From the NCBI GenBank assembly GCA_017634975.1, contig JAGBMJ010000029.1:1-33843 (forward strand): a stretch of 33,843 nucleotides of DNA, read 5' to 3'. The notes below the pieces were generated by a model that was not told the origin of the DNA, ran no database searches, and saw only the letters and a list, made by a program, of their open reading frames with translations. This DNA comes from Lachnospiraceae bacterium. Lineage in GTDB: Bacteria; Bacillota; Clostridia; Lachnospirales; Lachnospiraceae. Position 1 is the first letter of the stretch, and each line of letters begins with the position of its first letter. The position numbers and the translations under genes were made by a program. Below, piece after piece: positions 7,699 to 15,985 of this stretch.

Positions 7699-10600
7699 TC
7701 ACGCATCGATCAGGTCAAACAGACTGATCTGGTTGGACTCCGTCATATTGCCAAGTATGCCGAGACGTTCCATGGTTTCCACGATAGTCGCACTGGTCTT
7801 GGTGCGCTGCGCAAAGTCCTGCTTGCTCAAGAACTGTCCCTTGCGCGCTTCATCTTCGATCAGTTCGGCGTTCTTATCCCCCAGGCCGTCGATGGCCGTA
7901 AAGGAAGGCATGATCTTGCCGTCCACGATCTGGAAATAGTTTGCCTGCGCTTTATACAGGTCAATGGTCGTAAACTCAAAACCGCGCGCATACATCTCCT
8001 GTACGATACGCATATCCTTATACTGTGTCTCGTCCTTGGGCGTAAGCTCTTTATCCTTCGTCTCGATCATCTTGGCGATCCGGTTCATATGCTCTTCCAG
8101 ACGCGCCTTACCAAGGCACATCAGTTCATACGAAAAGGCGGATGCACGGATCGAGAAATACGCGCAGTAATATGCCAGCGGATAGTTGATCTTGCAGTAT
8201 GCGATACGCCACGCCATCATTACGTATGCCGCTGCGTGCGCCTTCGGGAACATGTACTTGATCTTCTTACATGATTCGATATACCACTCAGGTACATTCT
8301 GTGCCCGCATGGCTTCCTCCCACTCCGGCTTTAAGCCCTTGCCCTTACGAACCGCTTCCATGATGGTGAACGAAAGTGAGCTCTCCACACCCATCTGGAT
8401 CAGGTAGAGCATGATATCGTCACGCGTGCAGATCGCGGTCGAGATCGTCGCCGTACCGGACAGGATCAGGTCCTTGGCATTGCCCAGCCACACGTCCGTA
8501 CCATGGGATAGTCCGGCGATACGCACCAGGTCCGAAAAGGACGTCGGCTGCGCATCGATAAGCATCTGCATAGCAAAATCCGTACCGAATTCCGGGATTC
8601 CCAGCGCGCCAAGCGGTGTACCGCCGATGTCCGCCGGTGTGATCCCCAGCGCCTCCGTACTCTGGAACAGGCTCATTACGCCTTTGTCATCCAGCGGAAT
8701 GGTCGTCGGATCGATACCGGTCAGGTCCTGCAGTTTACGGATCATGGTCGGATCATCGTGTCCGAGGATATCGAGCTTTAACAGGTTATGGTCGATCGAG
8801 TGGTAATCAAAATGCGTCGTGACCGTATCGGTCGTCATATCGTTGGCCGGGTGCTGCGTCGGCGTAAAGGAGTTGATATCTTCGCCCACCGGAAGCACGA
8901 CAATACCGCCGGGATGCTGGCCGGTCGTACGCCGGATGCCCACCAGACCGGGTACCAGCCGGTCCACTTCGGCATCCTTTTTGATGATACCGCGTTCCCG
9001 GTAAAAGCCTTTGATATAACCGAAGGCCGTCTTATCCGCTACGGTACCGATGGTGCCTGCACGATACGTCTGCCCGTAGCCAAAGATAACCTCCGTGTAT
9101 TTATGTGCCTTGGACTGGTATTCCCCGGAGAAGTTCAGGTCGATATCCGGCTCCTTATCTCCCTTGAATCCCAGGAAAGTTTCAAACGGGATATCAAAGC
9201 CGTCCTTCTTCATTACCTTACCGCAGTGCGGACACACCTTATCCGGCATATCGCAGCCGGCCTTGCCCGCATAGGCCTTTACATCTTCCGATTCGAAGTC
9301 GCTGTAGTGACAGTCCATGCAATAGTAATGCGGTGCCAGCGGATTTACCTCTGTGATCCCGGCCATTGTCGCTACAAACGAAGATCCTACGGATCCACGG
9401 GAACCTACCAGATATCCGTCCTCCACCGACTTCCATACCAGCTTCTGCGCAATGATATACATTACAGCGAAACCGTTACCGATGATGGATTTCAGTTCCT
9501 TCTCCAGACGGTCTTCCACGATCTTCGGCAGCGGATCCCCGTACAGTTCGTGCGCACGATTGTAACAGATCGTTCGCAGCGTCTTGTCGGAATTTTCGAT
9601 GACCGGCGGACACTTATCCGGACGCACCGGCGTGATATAGTCGCACATATCCGCGATCATATTCGTATTGCGCACCACCACTTCATCCGCCTTATCGGAA
9701 CCCAGGTAGGAAAACTCATTTAACATTTCCTCCGTGGTATGGAAATACATGGTCGCCGATTCGTTATAGACACGGTCGGTCTTGCGCCCGGCCAGGATGA
9801 TGGTACGGTAGACCGCATCCTCCGGATTTAAGTAATGCACATCGCCGGTTGCGCATACCGGCTTGCCATGCAGCTCGCCCAGTGCCACGATGCGCTTGTT
9901 CACGTTGATCAGATCTTCCTCACTCTTCAAGGTCGGCAGTTTGGAACGCTCGATCTGCCACAGATTGTTTCCGATCGGCTGGATCTCAAGATAATCATAA
10001 AACTCCACGATCCTGGAGATCTCTTCCTCCGTACGTTCATTGACCAGCGCATCATAGAGCTCGCCGTTTGCACAGCCGGAACCGTAGATCAGTCCCTCAC
10101 GGTACTCGATCAGCTTGCTCTTGGGGATCTTCGGAAAGCGCCCGAAATACTGCAGGTGCGCCAAAGATACCAGGCGGTACAGGTTGCGCCGTCCCACCTC
10201 ATTCTTTGCCAGAATGATCATATGATGCGGATACAGATCCGCGATCTTATCCGGCGTCAGTTCCCCGATCTCATTCAGCTGTGCCAGTGTCTCGATCTTG
10301 CGTTCGCGCAGCATGGCTACAAACTTTACAAAGATCAGTGCCGTAGCCTCGGCATCATCCACTGCACGGTGATGATGGAAGGCCGGGATATTCAGTTCCT
10401 TCGCCAGATGATCCAGCGTATATTTACCCATCTTCTTCATCAGAAGACGTGCCAGCTCGATGGTATCCGTATGCGTAAAGTCATAGGTATAGCCGAGCTG
10501 TTCGGAATAGTACCGGATGAAGGACGTATCGAATTTTGCGTTATGGGCAACCAGTACGCAGCCTTTGCAGAACTCCAGGAATTTCGGCAGGATCACAGTA

Positions 10601-12255
10601 ATGTCCTCTTTGTCCTGCACCATGGAATCCGAGATACTGGTCAGTTTTTCGATCTCCAGCGGGATCGGCTCATGCGGATTGATCAGTTCCGAGAAACGCT
10701 CCACGATCTCGCCGTCCACCACCTTGACCGCACCGATCTCGATGATCTTGTTCATCTTCGGTACAAAGCCGGTGGTCTCGATATCGAATACCACATAGGC
10801 ATCTGACAGACTCTGCCCTTTTTCGTTCACCACGATCTTTTTGGTGTCGTCCACCATATAGGCTTCCAGGCCGTAGAGCACTTTGAAGGGATCCTTTTTT
10901 TCCAGAGCATGGAATGCCACCGGGAATCCCTGTACATCCCCGTGATCGGTCAGGGCTACTGCAGTATGGCCGAATTTCTTCGCACACTTTACGATATCGT
11001 TGGCTTCCACACACGCATCCATATCGCTCATCTTGGTATGGCAATGCAGTTCCACACGTTTACGTACTGCAAAGTCCTCGCGCTCTTCCTTGAAGCTCTT
11101 GATCTTCTTCAGACCGTAGAGATTCATCAGTTCCAGCTCTTTATCAAAGGTATCGTTCTTCGGCATACCTTTGGCCAGCACAAAATCGCCCTTCTTGATC
11201 TGTGGGCGCATCTCATCCGCCAGTTCCTCCGGCAGAAAGATCTTGATGCGCATGGAATCGGTATAGTCCGAGATCGTATATTTGAGCAGATGATTGCCGG
11301 TCTTGAAGGTCACCTCATCAAAGGCAAGCACCTCTCCGTGAATGATGACCGAGCCCACTTCGTCGACGATCGTCTCGATCGGTTCCGCCGTACCGTCAAA
11401 GTCACGGCCGTAGATCACATCCGGATTATCGGACATCTTGAGCTTGTCGCGGCTGCCGAACGCACCGCCGCCGCTCTTCTTGCTTTTTCCGTCCTTAAAG
11501 TCTTTGTTTCCGAAATCCTTCTTCTCAAAACTCTTGCCGGCGGCTTTCGGTGCTTCCTTCTTCTCCGGTGCTTTTTCCGACGGCTTATTGACCGATGCCT
11601 GTGCTCTGGCTGCCGCAGTATTCTCTGCGCCTTCGCCCAGCATAGCATCGTCCGGTTCCGCTGCTGCCGCCGGTGCCTCTGCCAATTCTTTCGTGATCGC
11701 CGCCAGACGGATCTCCGCACGCTGCTCCATCTCTTTACGGTAACTGCTCTCTTCAGCCTCCGTGTACTCCACTACAGTCGTCAACGGCAGATGAAAACGC
11801 TCCTGAAACACCTTATCAAAGGCCGAACGGATCTGTCCCTCCTTCTGTCTTGCCAGAAAACTGTCCGGCAGTGTCAGCACCAGTTTGTCATCCCGCAGTT
11901 CCGGCGTGAGCTTGCGCAGCACGGAATGCATCAAACGGTCGCAGTGTTCCAGCTCCATAAGCAGGCTGTCATAGTAATGCCCTACGATATACGAGGTGTC
12001 ATACTGCTCCGACAGATGAAAGTCCTCCACGATCTGCACGGAAAGACCACGTTGTGAAAACATCTGCGCATCCATCTCCTGTTCCATCGCGTAGATGTGA
12101 TCCTTCGTGATCATCTTATCGTAGGAAATATATATTTTTACCAGATTCATGCTCTTCTTGAGCATAACACGTTCGACGATGACATCTTCAAAAAAATCCA
12201 TCAGATCCTTGCGGATCGGTGCATCGCCGAACGTTTCGCGAAATGTCTGTCCCAT
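7699..12255 (-). CDS. polC: DNA polymerase III alpha subunit, PolC type
   Basis: A 1518-residue replicative polymerase of low-GC Gram-positive type. In order: an N-terminal domain; a Lys/Ala/Pro-rich low-complexity linker (about 195-275); an OB-fold region; a PHP domain whose HCH triad lies at 404-406, split by a DEDD 3'-5' proofreading exonuclease (FDIETTG at 490-496); a Cys-rich zinc-binding element (CMDCHYSDFE ... CPHCGKVM); and the C-family polymerase core, with the metal-binding aspartates in PDIDLNF at 1036-1042. Typical PolC is about 1430-1460 residues; the excess fits the linker. The start at 12255 has only a weak AGG-type ribosome site; the next Met is residue 19. ispG lies 40 bases upstream, an order often seen in Clostridia. 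Confidence 0.97.
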   Translation of the reverse strand: MGQTFRETFGDAPIRKDLMDFFEDVIVERVMLKKSMNLVKIYISYDKMITKDHIYAMEQEMDAQMFSQRGLSVQIVEDFHLSEQYDTSYIVGHYYDSLLMELEHCDRLMHSVLRKLTPELRDDKLVLTLPDSFLARQKEGQIRSAFDKVFQERFHLPLTTVVEYTEAEESSYRKEMEQRAEIRLAAITKELAEAPAAAAEPDDAMLGEGAENTAAARAQASVNKPSEKAPEKKEAPKAAGKSFEKKDFGNKDFKDGKSKKSGGGAFGSRDKLKMSDNPDVIYGRDFDGTAEPIETIVDEVGSVIIHGEVLAFDEVTFKTGNHLLKYTISDYTDSMRIKIFLPEELADEMRPQIKKGDFVLAKGMPKNDTFDKELELMNLYGLKKIKSFKEEREDFAVRKRVELHCHTKMSDMDACVEANDIVKCAKKFGHTAVALTDHGDVQGFPVAFHALEKKDPFKVLYGLEAYMVDDTKKIVVNEKGQSLSDAYVVFDIETTGFVPKMNKIIEIGAVKVVDGEIVERFSELINPHEPIPLEIEKLTSISDSMVQDKEDITVILPKFLEFCKGCVLVAHNAKFDTSFIRYYSEQLGYTYDFTHTDTIELARLLMKKMGKYTLDHLAKELNIPAFHHHRAVDDAEATALIFVKFVAMLRERKIETLAQLNEIGELTPDKIADLYPHHMIILAKNEVGRRNLYRLVSLAHLQYFGRFPKIPKSKLIEYREGLIYGSGCANGELYDALVNERTEEEISRIVEFYDYLEIQPIGNNLWQIERSKLPTLKSEEDLINVNKRIVALGELHGKPVCATGDVHYLNPEDAVYRTIILAGRKTDRVYNESATMYFHTTEEMLNEFSYLGSDKADEVVVRNTNMIADMCDYITPVRPDKCPPVIENSDKTLRTICYNRAHELYGDPLPKIVEDRLEKELKSIIGNGFAVMYIIAQKLVWKSVEDGYLVGSRGSVGSSFVATMAGITEVNPLAPHYYCMDCHYSDFESEDVKAYAGKAGCDMPDKVCPHCGKVMKKDGFDIPFETFLGFKGDKEPDIDLNFSGEYQSKAHKYTEVIFGYGQTYRAGTIGTVADKTAFGYIKGFYRERGIIKKDAEVDRLVPGLVGIRRTTGQHPGGIVVLPVGEDINSFTPTQHPANDMTTDTVTTHFDYHSIDHNLLKLDILGHDDPTMIRKLQDLTGIDPTTIPLDDKGVMSLFQSTEALGITPADIGGTPLGALGIPEFGTDFAMQMLIDAQPTSFSDLVRIAGLSHGTDVWLGNAKDLILSGTATISTAICTRDDIMLYLIQMGVESSLSFTIMEAVRKGKGLKPEWEEAMRAQNVPEWYIESCKKIKYMFPKAHAAAYVMMAWRIAYCKINYPLAYYCAYFSIRASAFSYELMCLGKARLEEHMNRIAKMIETKDKELTPKDETQYKDMRIVQEMYARGFEFTTIDLYKAQANYFQIVDGKIMPSFTAIDGLGDKNAELIEDEARKGQFLSKQDFAQRTKTSATIVETMERLGILGNMTESNQISLFDLIDA

Positions 12256-12295
12256 AAATTATAACCTGTTACATATTAACACCTGACCGGCAGCT

Positions 12296-13366
12296 TTACG
12301 CCTGCCAGTTCTTCAACTCATACTCCAGCGCCGATAACAGTTCCGACTCCGGCATCTTACGCACGATCTCGCCCTTTTTGATCAGCAGGCCTTCGCCGTT
12401 ACCTCCGGCAATACCGATATCCGCCTCTTTTGCCTCCCCCGGCCCGTTTACGGCACAGCCCATCACAGCCACCTTGATATCCAGCGGCTTATCGGTTTTG
12501 ATCGTCCGTACCATCTCTTCCACCTGATTGGCCAGACCGATCAGGTCGATCTTTGTACGCCCGCAGGTCGGGCAGCTTACCACTTCGATGCCTCCGCTGC
12601 GCAGTCCCAGGGATCGCAGTATCAGTCTGGCAGAACGGATCTCTTCCCGCGGATCTCCGGTCAGGGATACACGGATCGTATCACCGATGCCCTCGTTCAG
12701 AATGATACCGAGTCCCACAGAAGATTTGATATTACCGCTGATCAGCGTCCCTGCCTCGGTGATACCGACATGCAGCGGGTACGGTGTCTTCCCGGCCAGC
12801 AGTTCATGTGCTTTGATACACATCCGCACATTCGAGGATTTTATGCTGATCACGATATTGTCATAGTCCGCATTCTCGATCATATGTACCTTATCGATCG
12901 CGCTCTCTACCAGGCCTTCCGCGGTCACACCGTGATATTTATCCACCAGAGCTGCCTCCAGCGACCCGGAATTAACTCCCACACGGATCGGGATATTGCG
13001 CTCCTTGGCTTTTTCCACTACTGCCCGAAGCTTCTCTTCGCCACCGATATTTCCGGGATTGATACGGATCTTATCCGCTCCGTTATCGATCGCCGCGATT
13101 GCGCACCGGTAGTTAAAATGGATATCCGCTACCACCGGAATATGGACTCGCTTTTTGATCTGCCCGAGCGCTTCCGCCGCAGCTTCCGTCGGGACGGTAC
13201 AGCGGATGATCTCACAGCCTTCTTCCTCCAGCTCCAGGATCTGTTTCACCGTAGCCTCCACATCCTCCGTCGGTGTATTGGTCATCGACTGCATCAGGAT
13301 CGGATTGCCTCCGCCGATCACTCGATCACCGATCTGTATCACTTTTGTCTCATCGCGAAATGCCAT
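12296..13366 (-). CDS. ispG: 4-hydroxy-3-methylbut-2-en-1-yl diphosphate synthase
   Basis: A 356-residue MEP-pathway enzyme that reductively converts MEcPP to HMBPP for isoprenoid synthesis, using a 4Fe-4S cluster. The N-terminal TIM-barrel half carries the family sequences MQSMTNTPTEDV and RINPGNIGG. The cluster ligands are the pair C265 and C268 in CPTCGRT and a third Cys near residue 304 in MGCAVNGPGEAKEADIG; the Glu of that stretch is the expected fourth ligand. The length is typical of bacterial IspG. The ATG is well placed behind AGGAGG. A promoter candidate lies about 75 bases upstream, and polC follows closely. The other MEP genes often found nearby (dxr, rseP) are not present. Confidence 0.96.
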   Translation of the reverse strand: MAFRDETKVIQIGDRVIGGGNPILMQSMTNTPTEDVEATVKQILELEEEGCEIIRCTVPTEAAAEALGQIKKRVHIPVVADIHFNYRCAIAAIDNGADKIRINPGNIGGEEKLRAVVEKAKERNIPIRVGVNSGSLEAALVDKYHGVTAEGLVESAIDKVHMIENADYDNIVISIKSSNVRMCIKAHELLAGKTPYPLHVGITEAGTLISGNIKSSVGLGIILNEGIGDTIRVSLTGDPREEIRSARLILRSLGLRSGGIEVVSCPTCGRTKIDLIGLANQVEEMVRTIKTDKPLDIKVAVMGCAVNGPGEAKEADIGIAGGNGEGLLIKKGEIVRKMPESELLSALEYELKNWQA

Positions 13367-13442
13367 AATGCGCCTCCTGCCTCTGTTTGGTTCACATATT
13401 TATTTTATGTCAAGTGTCTGTTTCTCTTTGCCAAGTCTTTTT

Positions 13443-13451
13443 ATTATAGCA
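13443..13451 (-). promoter_or_regulatory. Candidate extended -10 promoter for ispG-polC
   Basis: On the minus strand the sequence TGCTATAAT is an exact extended -10 element. The -35 position is poor (CGCTAT at 17 bases), so this would rely on the TGn extension. It is the best promoter in the 171-base gap between the kinase stop and ispG. A TTGACA further downstream lacks a matching -10. Confidence 0.55.
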
Positions 13452-13537
13452 TATCTTCCGCTCTTATAGCGTGTGACTGCCTTCCAAAAATCAGCGAAAA
13501 AGGTCTGAAAATTTCGTACAAAATTCCATCTTGCCAA

Positions 13538-14557
13538 TCACAATCCCCACCTCTCCTTGGCAGTATATGTCACATTCCAGACCCGTTCGATCACAAAGCG
13601 TTCCTTCGGTCCAAGCAGCCTTCGTAAAATATACCAGAAAAACAACAGCAGCGTGATTCCTCCGCAAAGCCACTCTGCACATTTCTGTGGCATTTCCCGG
13701 TATCGCAGGCCCACCAGAACCGCAGTCAGGATCACATCAGCGATCAATACCGTCTGATATGCAACCGCTTCCACACGTGCCGACCATCGTTTCTTCCGCT
13801 TTAGCACCGTTTCGATTTCCTGAAGCAACTGTGCAGCGTCCTGCAGGCGCGATTCCGGATTCGGAGCCAATATCGTCTGCAGCAATCGGCGGCTCTCTTT
13901 CGAAATGCCCTCCGGATACTCCTCCGGCGCCGGCGGATGAAACGGAGGTAATGCCGGATCGATCCCGGTCAGCAGATAGGCATAGACCGCCCCCAGCGCA
14001 TACACATCCGCCTCCGTCCCCGACCTGACACCATATATCTGCTCCGGGGCCGCATACCCCGGTGTACCGCACAGATCCCTGTGATGCAGCGATTCTATGC
14101 CACTCAGTGCCGTTCCGAAGTCCAGCAGATGCAGACTGCCATCCTTTGCCACCACGAAATTCGCCGGTTTAAGATCACGGTGCGCCACGATCCCCTTCTG
14201 CTGATGCAGGTACGATACGATCTCCGTGATCTGCTGCAATAGCTCCAACGCTTTGTTCTCTTCCAAAGGAACCTTATTCTGCAGATACTCCTTTAAGGAT
14301 ATCCCTTCAACATATTCCATGACCAGAACAGACACATTGTCCTCCTCGATCTGATCCACCAGATACGGAATCCTTCGATCTGTCAATGCCTTCATCACGG
14401 CAGCTTCTTTCCGCAGCTGTGCTCTTTCCTCCCCGTATGCGTATTTCAGTGCAAATCGTTTTTCCAGCACCTCGTGTTCTGCCAGATATACCGTCCCCTG
14501 CCCGCCCTTTCCGAGGATCCCGAGAATGCGGTAACCACAGATACTGTTCAGATTCAT
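13538..14557 (-). CDS. Ser/Thr protein kinase (Hanks type) with C-terminal membrane segments
   Basis: A 339-residue eukaryotic-like kinase with a complete catalytic set: glycine loop GKGGQGTVY (16-24), lysine K38 in ALKY, helix-C Glu near 51, catalytic loop HRDLKPAN (126-133), metal-binding DFG (146-148) and GTPGYAAPE. The kinase domain ends near residue 260. After a basic stretch come two hydrophobic segments (about 268-287 and 299-318), which anchor it in the membrane with only a short tail. It lacks the extracellular PASTA repeats of PrkC/StkP, so it is not the usual cell-wall-sensing kinase. The cognate phosphatase gene lies 50 bases upstream. The ATG at 14557 follows AAAGGGAG. Confidence 0.93.
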   Translation of the reverse strand: MNLNSICGYRILGILGKGGQGTVYLAEHEVLEKRFALKYAYGEERAQLRKEAAVMKALTDRRIPYLVDQIEEDNVSVLVMEYVEGISLKEYLQNKVPLEENKALELLQQITEIVSYLHQQKGIVAHRDLKPANFVVAKDGSLHLLDFGTALSGIESLHHRDLCGTPGYAAPEQIYGVRSGTEADVYALGAVYAYLLTGIDPALPPFHPPAPEEYPEGISKESRRLLQTILAPNPESRLQDAAQLLQEIETVLKRKKRWSARVEAVAYQTVLIADVILTAVLVGLRYREMPQKCAEWLCGGITLLLFFWYILRRLLGPKERFVIERVWNVTYTAKERWGL

Positions 14558-14607
14558 TCTTCTCCCTTTCGTCCCGCGGTAATCCGCGTTTTTTTCCGTT
14601 CAACATT

Positions 14608-15315
14608 TCATTTTCCACAACGCAGATATACTGCGGACATGTTATCGCTTTCTCCTCGTCGGACCGCTGCCTTTGCGAGCCCCTGCAGTGCTTTTTCCGC
14701 CTCTGCCCGGTTACGGATCCGTTCCCGATTCAATGCATGATACAGATCCTGTTCTTTTACAAACCGCTGCATACCGTCACTTGTCAAAAGAAAAACTCCG
14801 CTTTTATGCCATCTTCCCCTCCGTTCCTGCGGCTTATGGTATCGTCCGATCCCGATGCACCGCTCCAGTCCGCCCTTACCTGCATGAGAATATGTGATCC
14901 GTTTTGCGCACCTTTCCAGACGATAAGCAGAAGAATCGCCCAGGTGAAACAACTGCCACTTCTTTTCAACGATCAGCAGCAGTGTCAAGGTGGTTCCACA
15001 ATGCAGCCCCTGTTCTTCCCCGTACTCCCGCAGATCCTCGTGGATTCGAAACAGACAGCGTTGTAAGGATTTCGATACCGCTCCTGCCCGATACCGCGGT
15101 TTAAGCACCGCAGGAAGCGCATCGTAGAACCATACACCGATCTGCTCTGCCACATACCCGCTGGCAATCTCACCCTGATCCATACCGCCCATTCCGTCAC
15201 ACAAAAGTGCCAGACTCACAGTTCCCTTCCGGGTCACCATCCGCTGCAGGGTAATACTGTCCTGATTTACTTTTCGCCCGCCACATTCATGCAGTACGGC
15301 ATAAAAATCCGCCAT
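14608..15315 (-). CDS. PP2C-family Ser/Thr protein phosphatase
   Basis: A 235-residue metal-dependent phosphatase. Metal-binding motifs are in order: NQDS near 17-20, LLCDGMGGMDQGE (Asp at 40), TSDGMQRFV, and the C-terminal ESDNMSAVYL. The start is placed at ATG 15315, not 15333, because AAGGGAAAAG stands directly before the second ATG and nothing does before the first. It precedes the kinase gene, and the pair probably sets the phosphorylation state of shared targets; this is the standard pairing, but here it is separated from its usual rsgA/rlmN neighbourhood. A sigma-A promoter is visible upstream. Confidence 0.92.
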   Translation of the reverse strand: MADFYAVLHECGGRKVNQDSITLQRMVTRKGTVSLALLCDGMGGMDQGEIASGYVAEQIGVWFYDALPAVLKPRYRAGAVSKSLQRCLFRIHEDLREYGEEQGLHCGTTLTLLLIVEKKWQLFHLGDSSAYRLERCAKRITYSHAGKGGLERCIGIGRYHKPQERRGRWHKSGVFLLTSDGMQRFVKEQDLYHALNRERIRNRAEAEKALQGLAKAAVRRGESDNMSAVYLRCGK

Positions 15316-15398
15316 TTTCTTTTCCCTTTCCATAGTTTTCGGTATCTGTAACGAACGGCTGCCCGTTACCCCTGCGGCGACCCCGCAAGTTATTTAGT

Positions 15399-15427
15399 AT
15401 ACTATCGGATCGTGCCCCCTCTGTCAA
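15399..15427 (-). promoter_or_regulatory. Sigma-A promoter for the phosphatase-kinase pair
   Basis: On the minus strand TTGACA (15422-15427) is followed by a 17-base spacer and TAGTAT (15399-15404). The -35 is perfect and the -10 matches 4 of 6 positions. The leader to the phosphatase ATG is about 80 bases and contains a small GTAACG/CGTTAC stem at 15348-15369. The -35 lies 7 bases from the palindromic repeat element. Confidence 0.7.
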
Positions 15428-15433
15428 GATACT

Positions 15434-15558
15434 TTCACAAATTCAGGTTTATCGGTGAGCCATGGGGACGGTTCTTGGGTGAGCCACGGGGACGGTTCTT
15501 GTGGCTCGCAAGAACCGTCCCCGTGGCTCAACGGCTCGACAAACCGGAATTTGTCGAA
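15434..15558. repeat. Nested palindromic repeat element (GGGACGGTTCTT family), intact
   Basis: A two-level inverted structure. The outer arms, ACAAATTCAGGTTTATCG (15437-15454) and CGACAAACCGGAATTTGT (15537-15554), pair at 16 of 18 positions and extend imperfectly to 15434 and 15558. Inside are two direct copies of a 21-base unit built on GGGGACGGTTCTT (15457-15477 and 15481-15501, one mismatch) and one inverted copy (15509-15529). The last two form a perfect 21-bp stem with a 7-base loop. The element fills the space between divergent promoters, and its right arm overlaps the -35 of the small gene. Confidence 0.85.
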
Positions 15559-15579
15559 ATTGAAATACTGTGCTATAAT
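15551..15579 (+). promoter_or_regulatory. Promoter of the 91-residue small gene
   Basis: TTGTCG (15551-15556) is followed by a 17-base spacer and an exact TATAAT (15574-15579) with a TGn extension (TGCTATAAT). The -35 hexamer lies inside the right arm of the palindromic element, so the repeat may have supplied part of the promoter. Confidence 0.72.
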
Positions 15580-15607
15580 AAGACAGCATTTCGAAAGGAG
15601 AAGCATC

Positions 15608-15883
15608 ATGACCAAAGAAGAAGAAAAATTTTTAGACCGTATCAACGAGTATGCCGACAAGGTACTGGGACATATCAACCCGCAGAAGACACAGGTCAGC
15701 TACCAGCTGGAGCAGATCAAACCCATTATGGAAGAGATTGCAAAGGAAGAATGTTCTACCGTAGAGAGCGTGTTTATCCGCTATATGGATCTCGCCTCCG
15801 AACGCAGTGTGGATCTGGAGCGGAAGTTCCAGTCAACGATGGGGAATATGAATTCCTACGGGGATGTGTTTATCCACGATTAA
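15608..15883 (+). CDS. Small soluble protein of unknown function (91 aa)
   Basis: I do not recognise a family. The ATG at 15608 is chosen because AAAGGAG (15594-15600) stands 7 bases before it and a good promoter lies just upstream; a longer in-frame reading from 15455 would translate the palindromic repeat and is rejected. The protein is charged and probably all-helical (MTKEEEKFLDRINEYADKVL), with no membrane segment, no signal peptide and a single cysteine. It contains many Glu/Lys residues and a central EEIAKEE helix. It is monocistronic, closed by the palindromic terminator at 15891-15974 and convergent with the XRE regulator. The promoter, ribosome site and terminator argue that it is real. 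Confidence 0.8.
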   Translation: MTKEEEKFLDRINEYADKVLGHINPQKTQVSYQLEQIKPIMEEIAKEECSTVESVFIRYMDLASERSVDLERKFQSTMGNMNSYGDVFIHD

Positions 15884-15890
15884 GATCACT

Positions 15891-15974
15891 AAAAAATGAG
15901 CCACGGGGACGGTTCTTATGGCTAAAGATCTTCGATCTTGTTGCCACAAGAACCGTCCCCATGGCTCATTTTTT
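15891..15974. terminator. Bidirectional terminator made from a GGGACGGTTCTT palindrome
   Basis: A 27-base left arm (15891-15917, A6 then TGAGCCACGGGGACGGTTCTT) pairs with 15948-15974 with one mismatch, ending in T6. An inner hairpin AAGATC/GATCTT with a TTC loop (15925-15939) lies within. The A-run and T-run make it a rho-independent terminator on both strands, serving the convergent small gene and XRE regulator. The arm core is the same sequence as the element at 15434-15558. Confidence 0.85.
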
Positions 15975-15985
15975 ATTTCCATCAA

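Noticed and set aside
8788-12057. Plus-strand open frames of 300-380 residues opposite polC
   Set aside because: Antisense to PolC catalytic domains, with no motif, promoter or ribosome site; produced by codon bias.
13367-13537. Riboswitch upstream of ispG
   Set aside because: I could not see a known aptamer core; only an extended -10 and weak stems are visible.
15457-15529. CRISPR array or tandem repeat locus
   Set aside because: Only two direct copies and one inverted copy are present, without regular unique spacers; the structure is a hairpin element.
15455-15607. Longer N-terminus for the 91-residue gene, repeating SHGDGS
   Set aside because: It would translate the palindromic repeat and begin upstream of the promoter; the ribosome site supports 15608.
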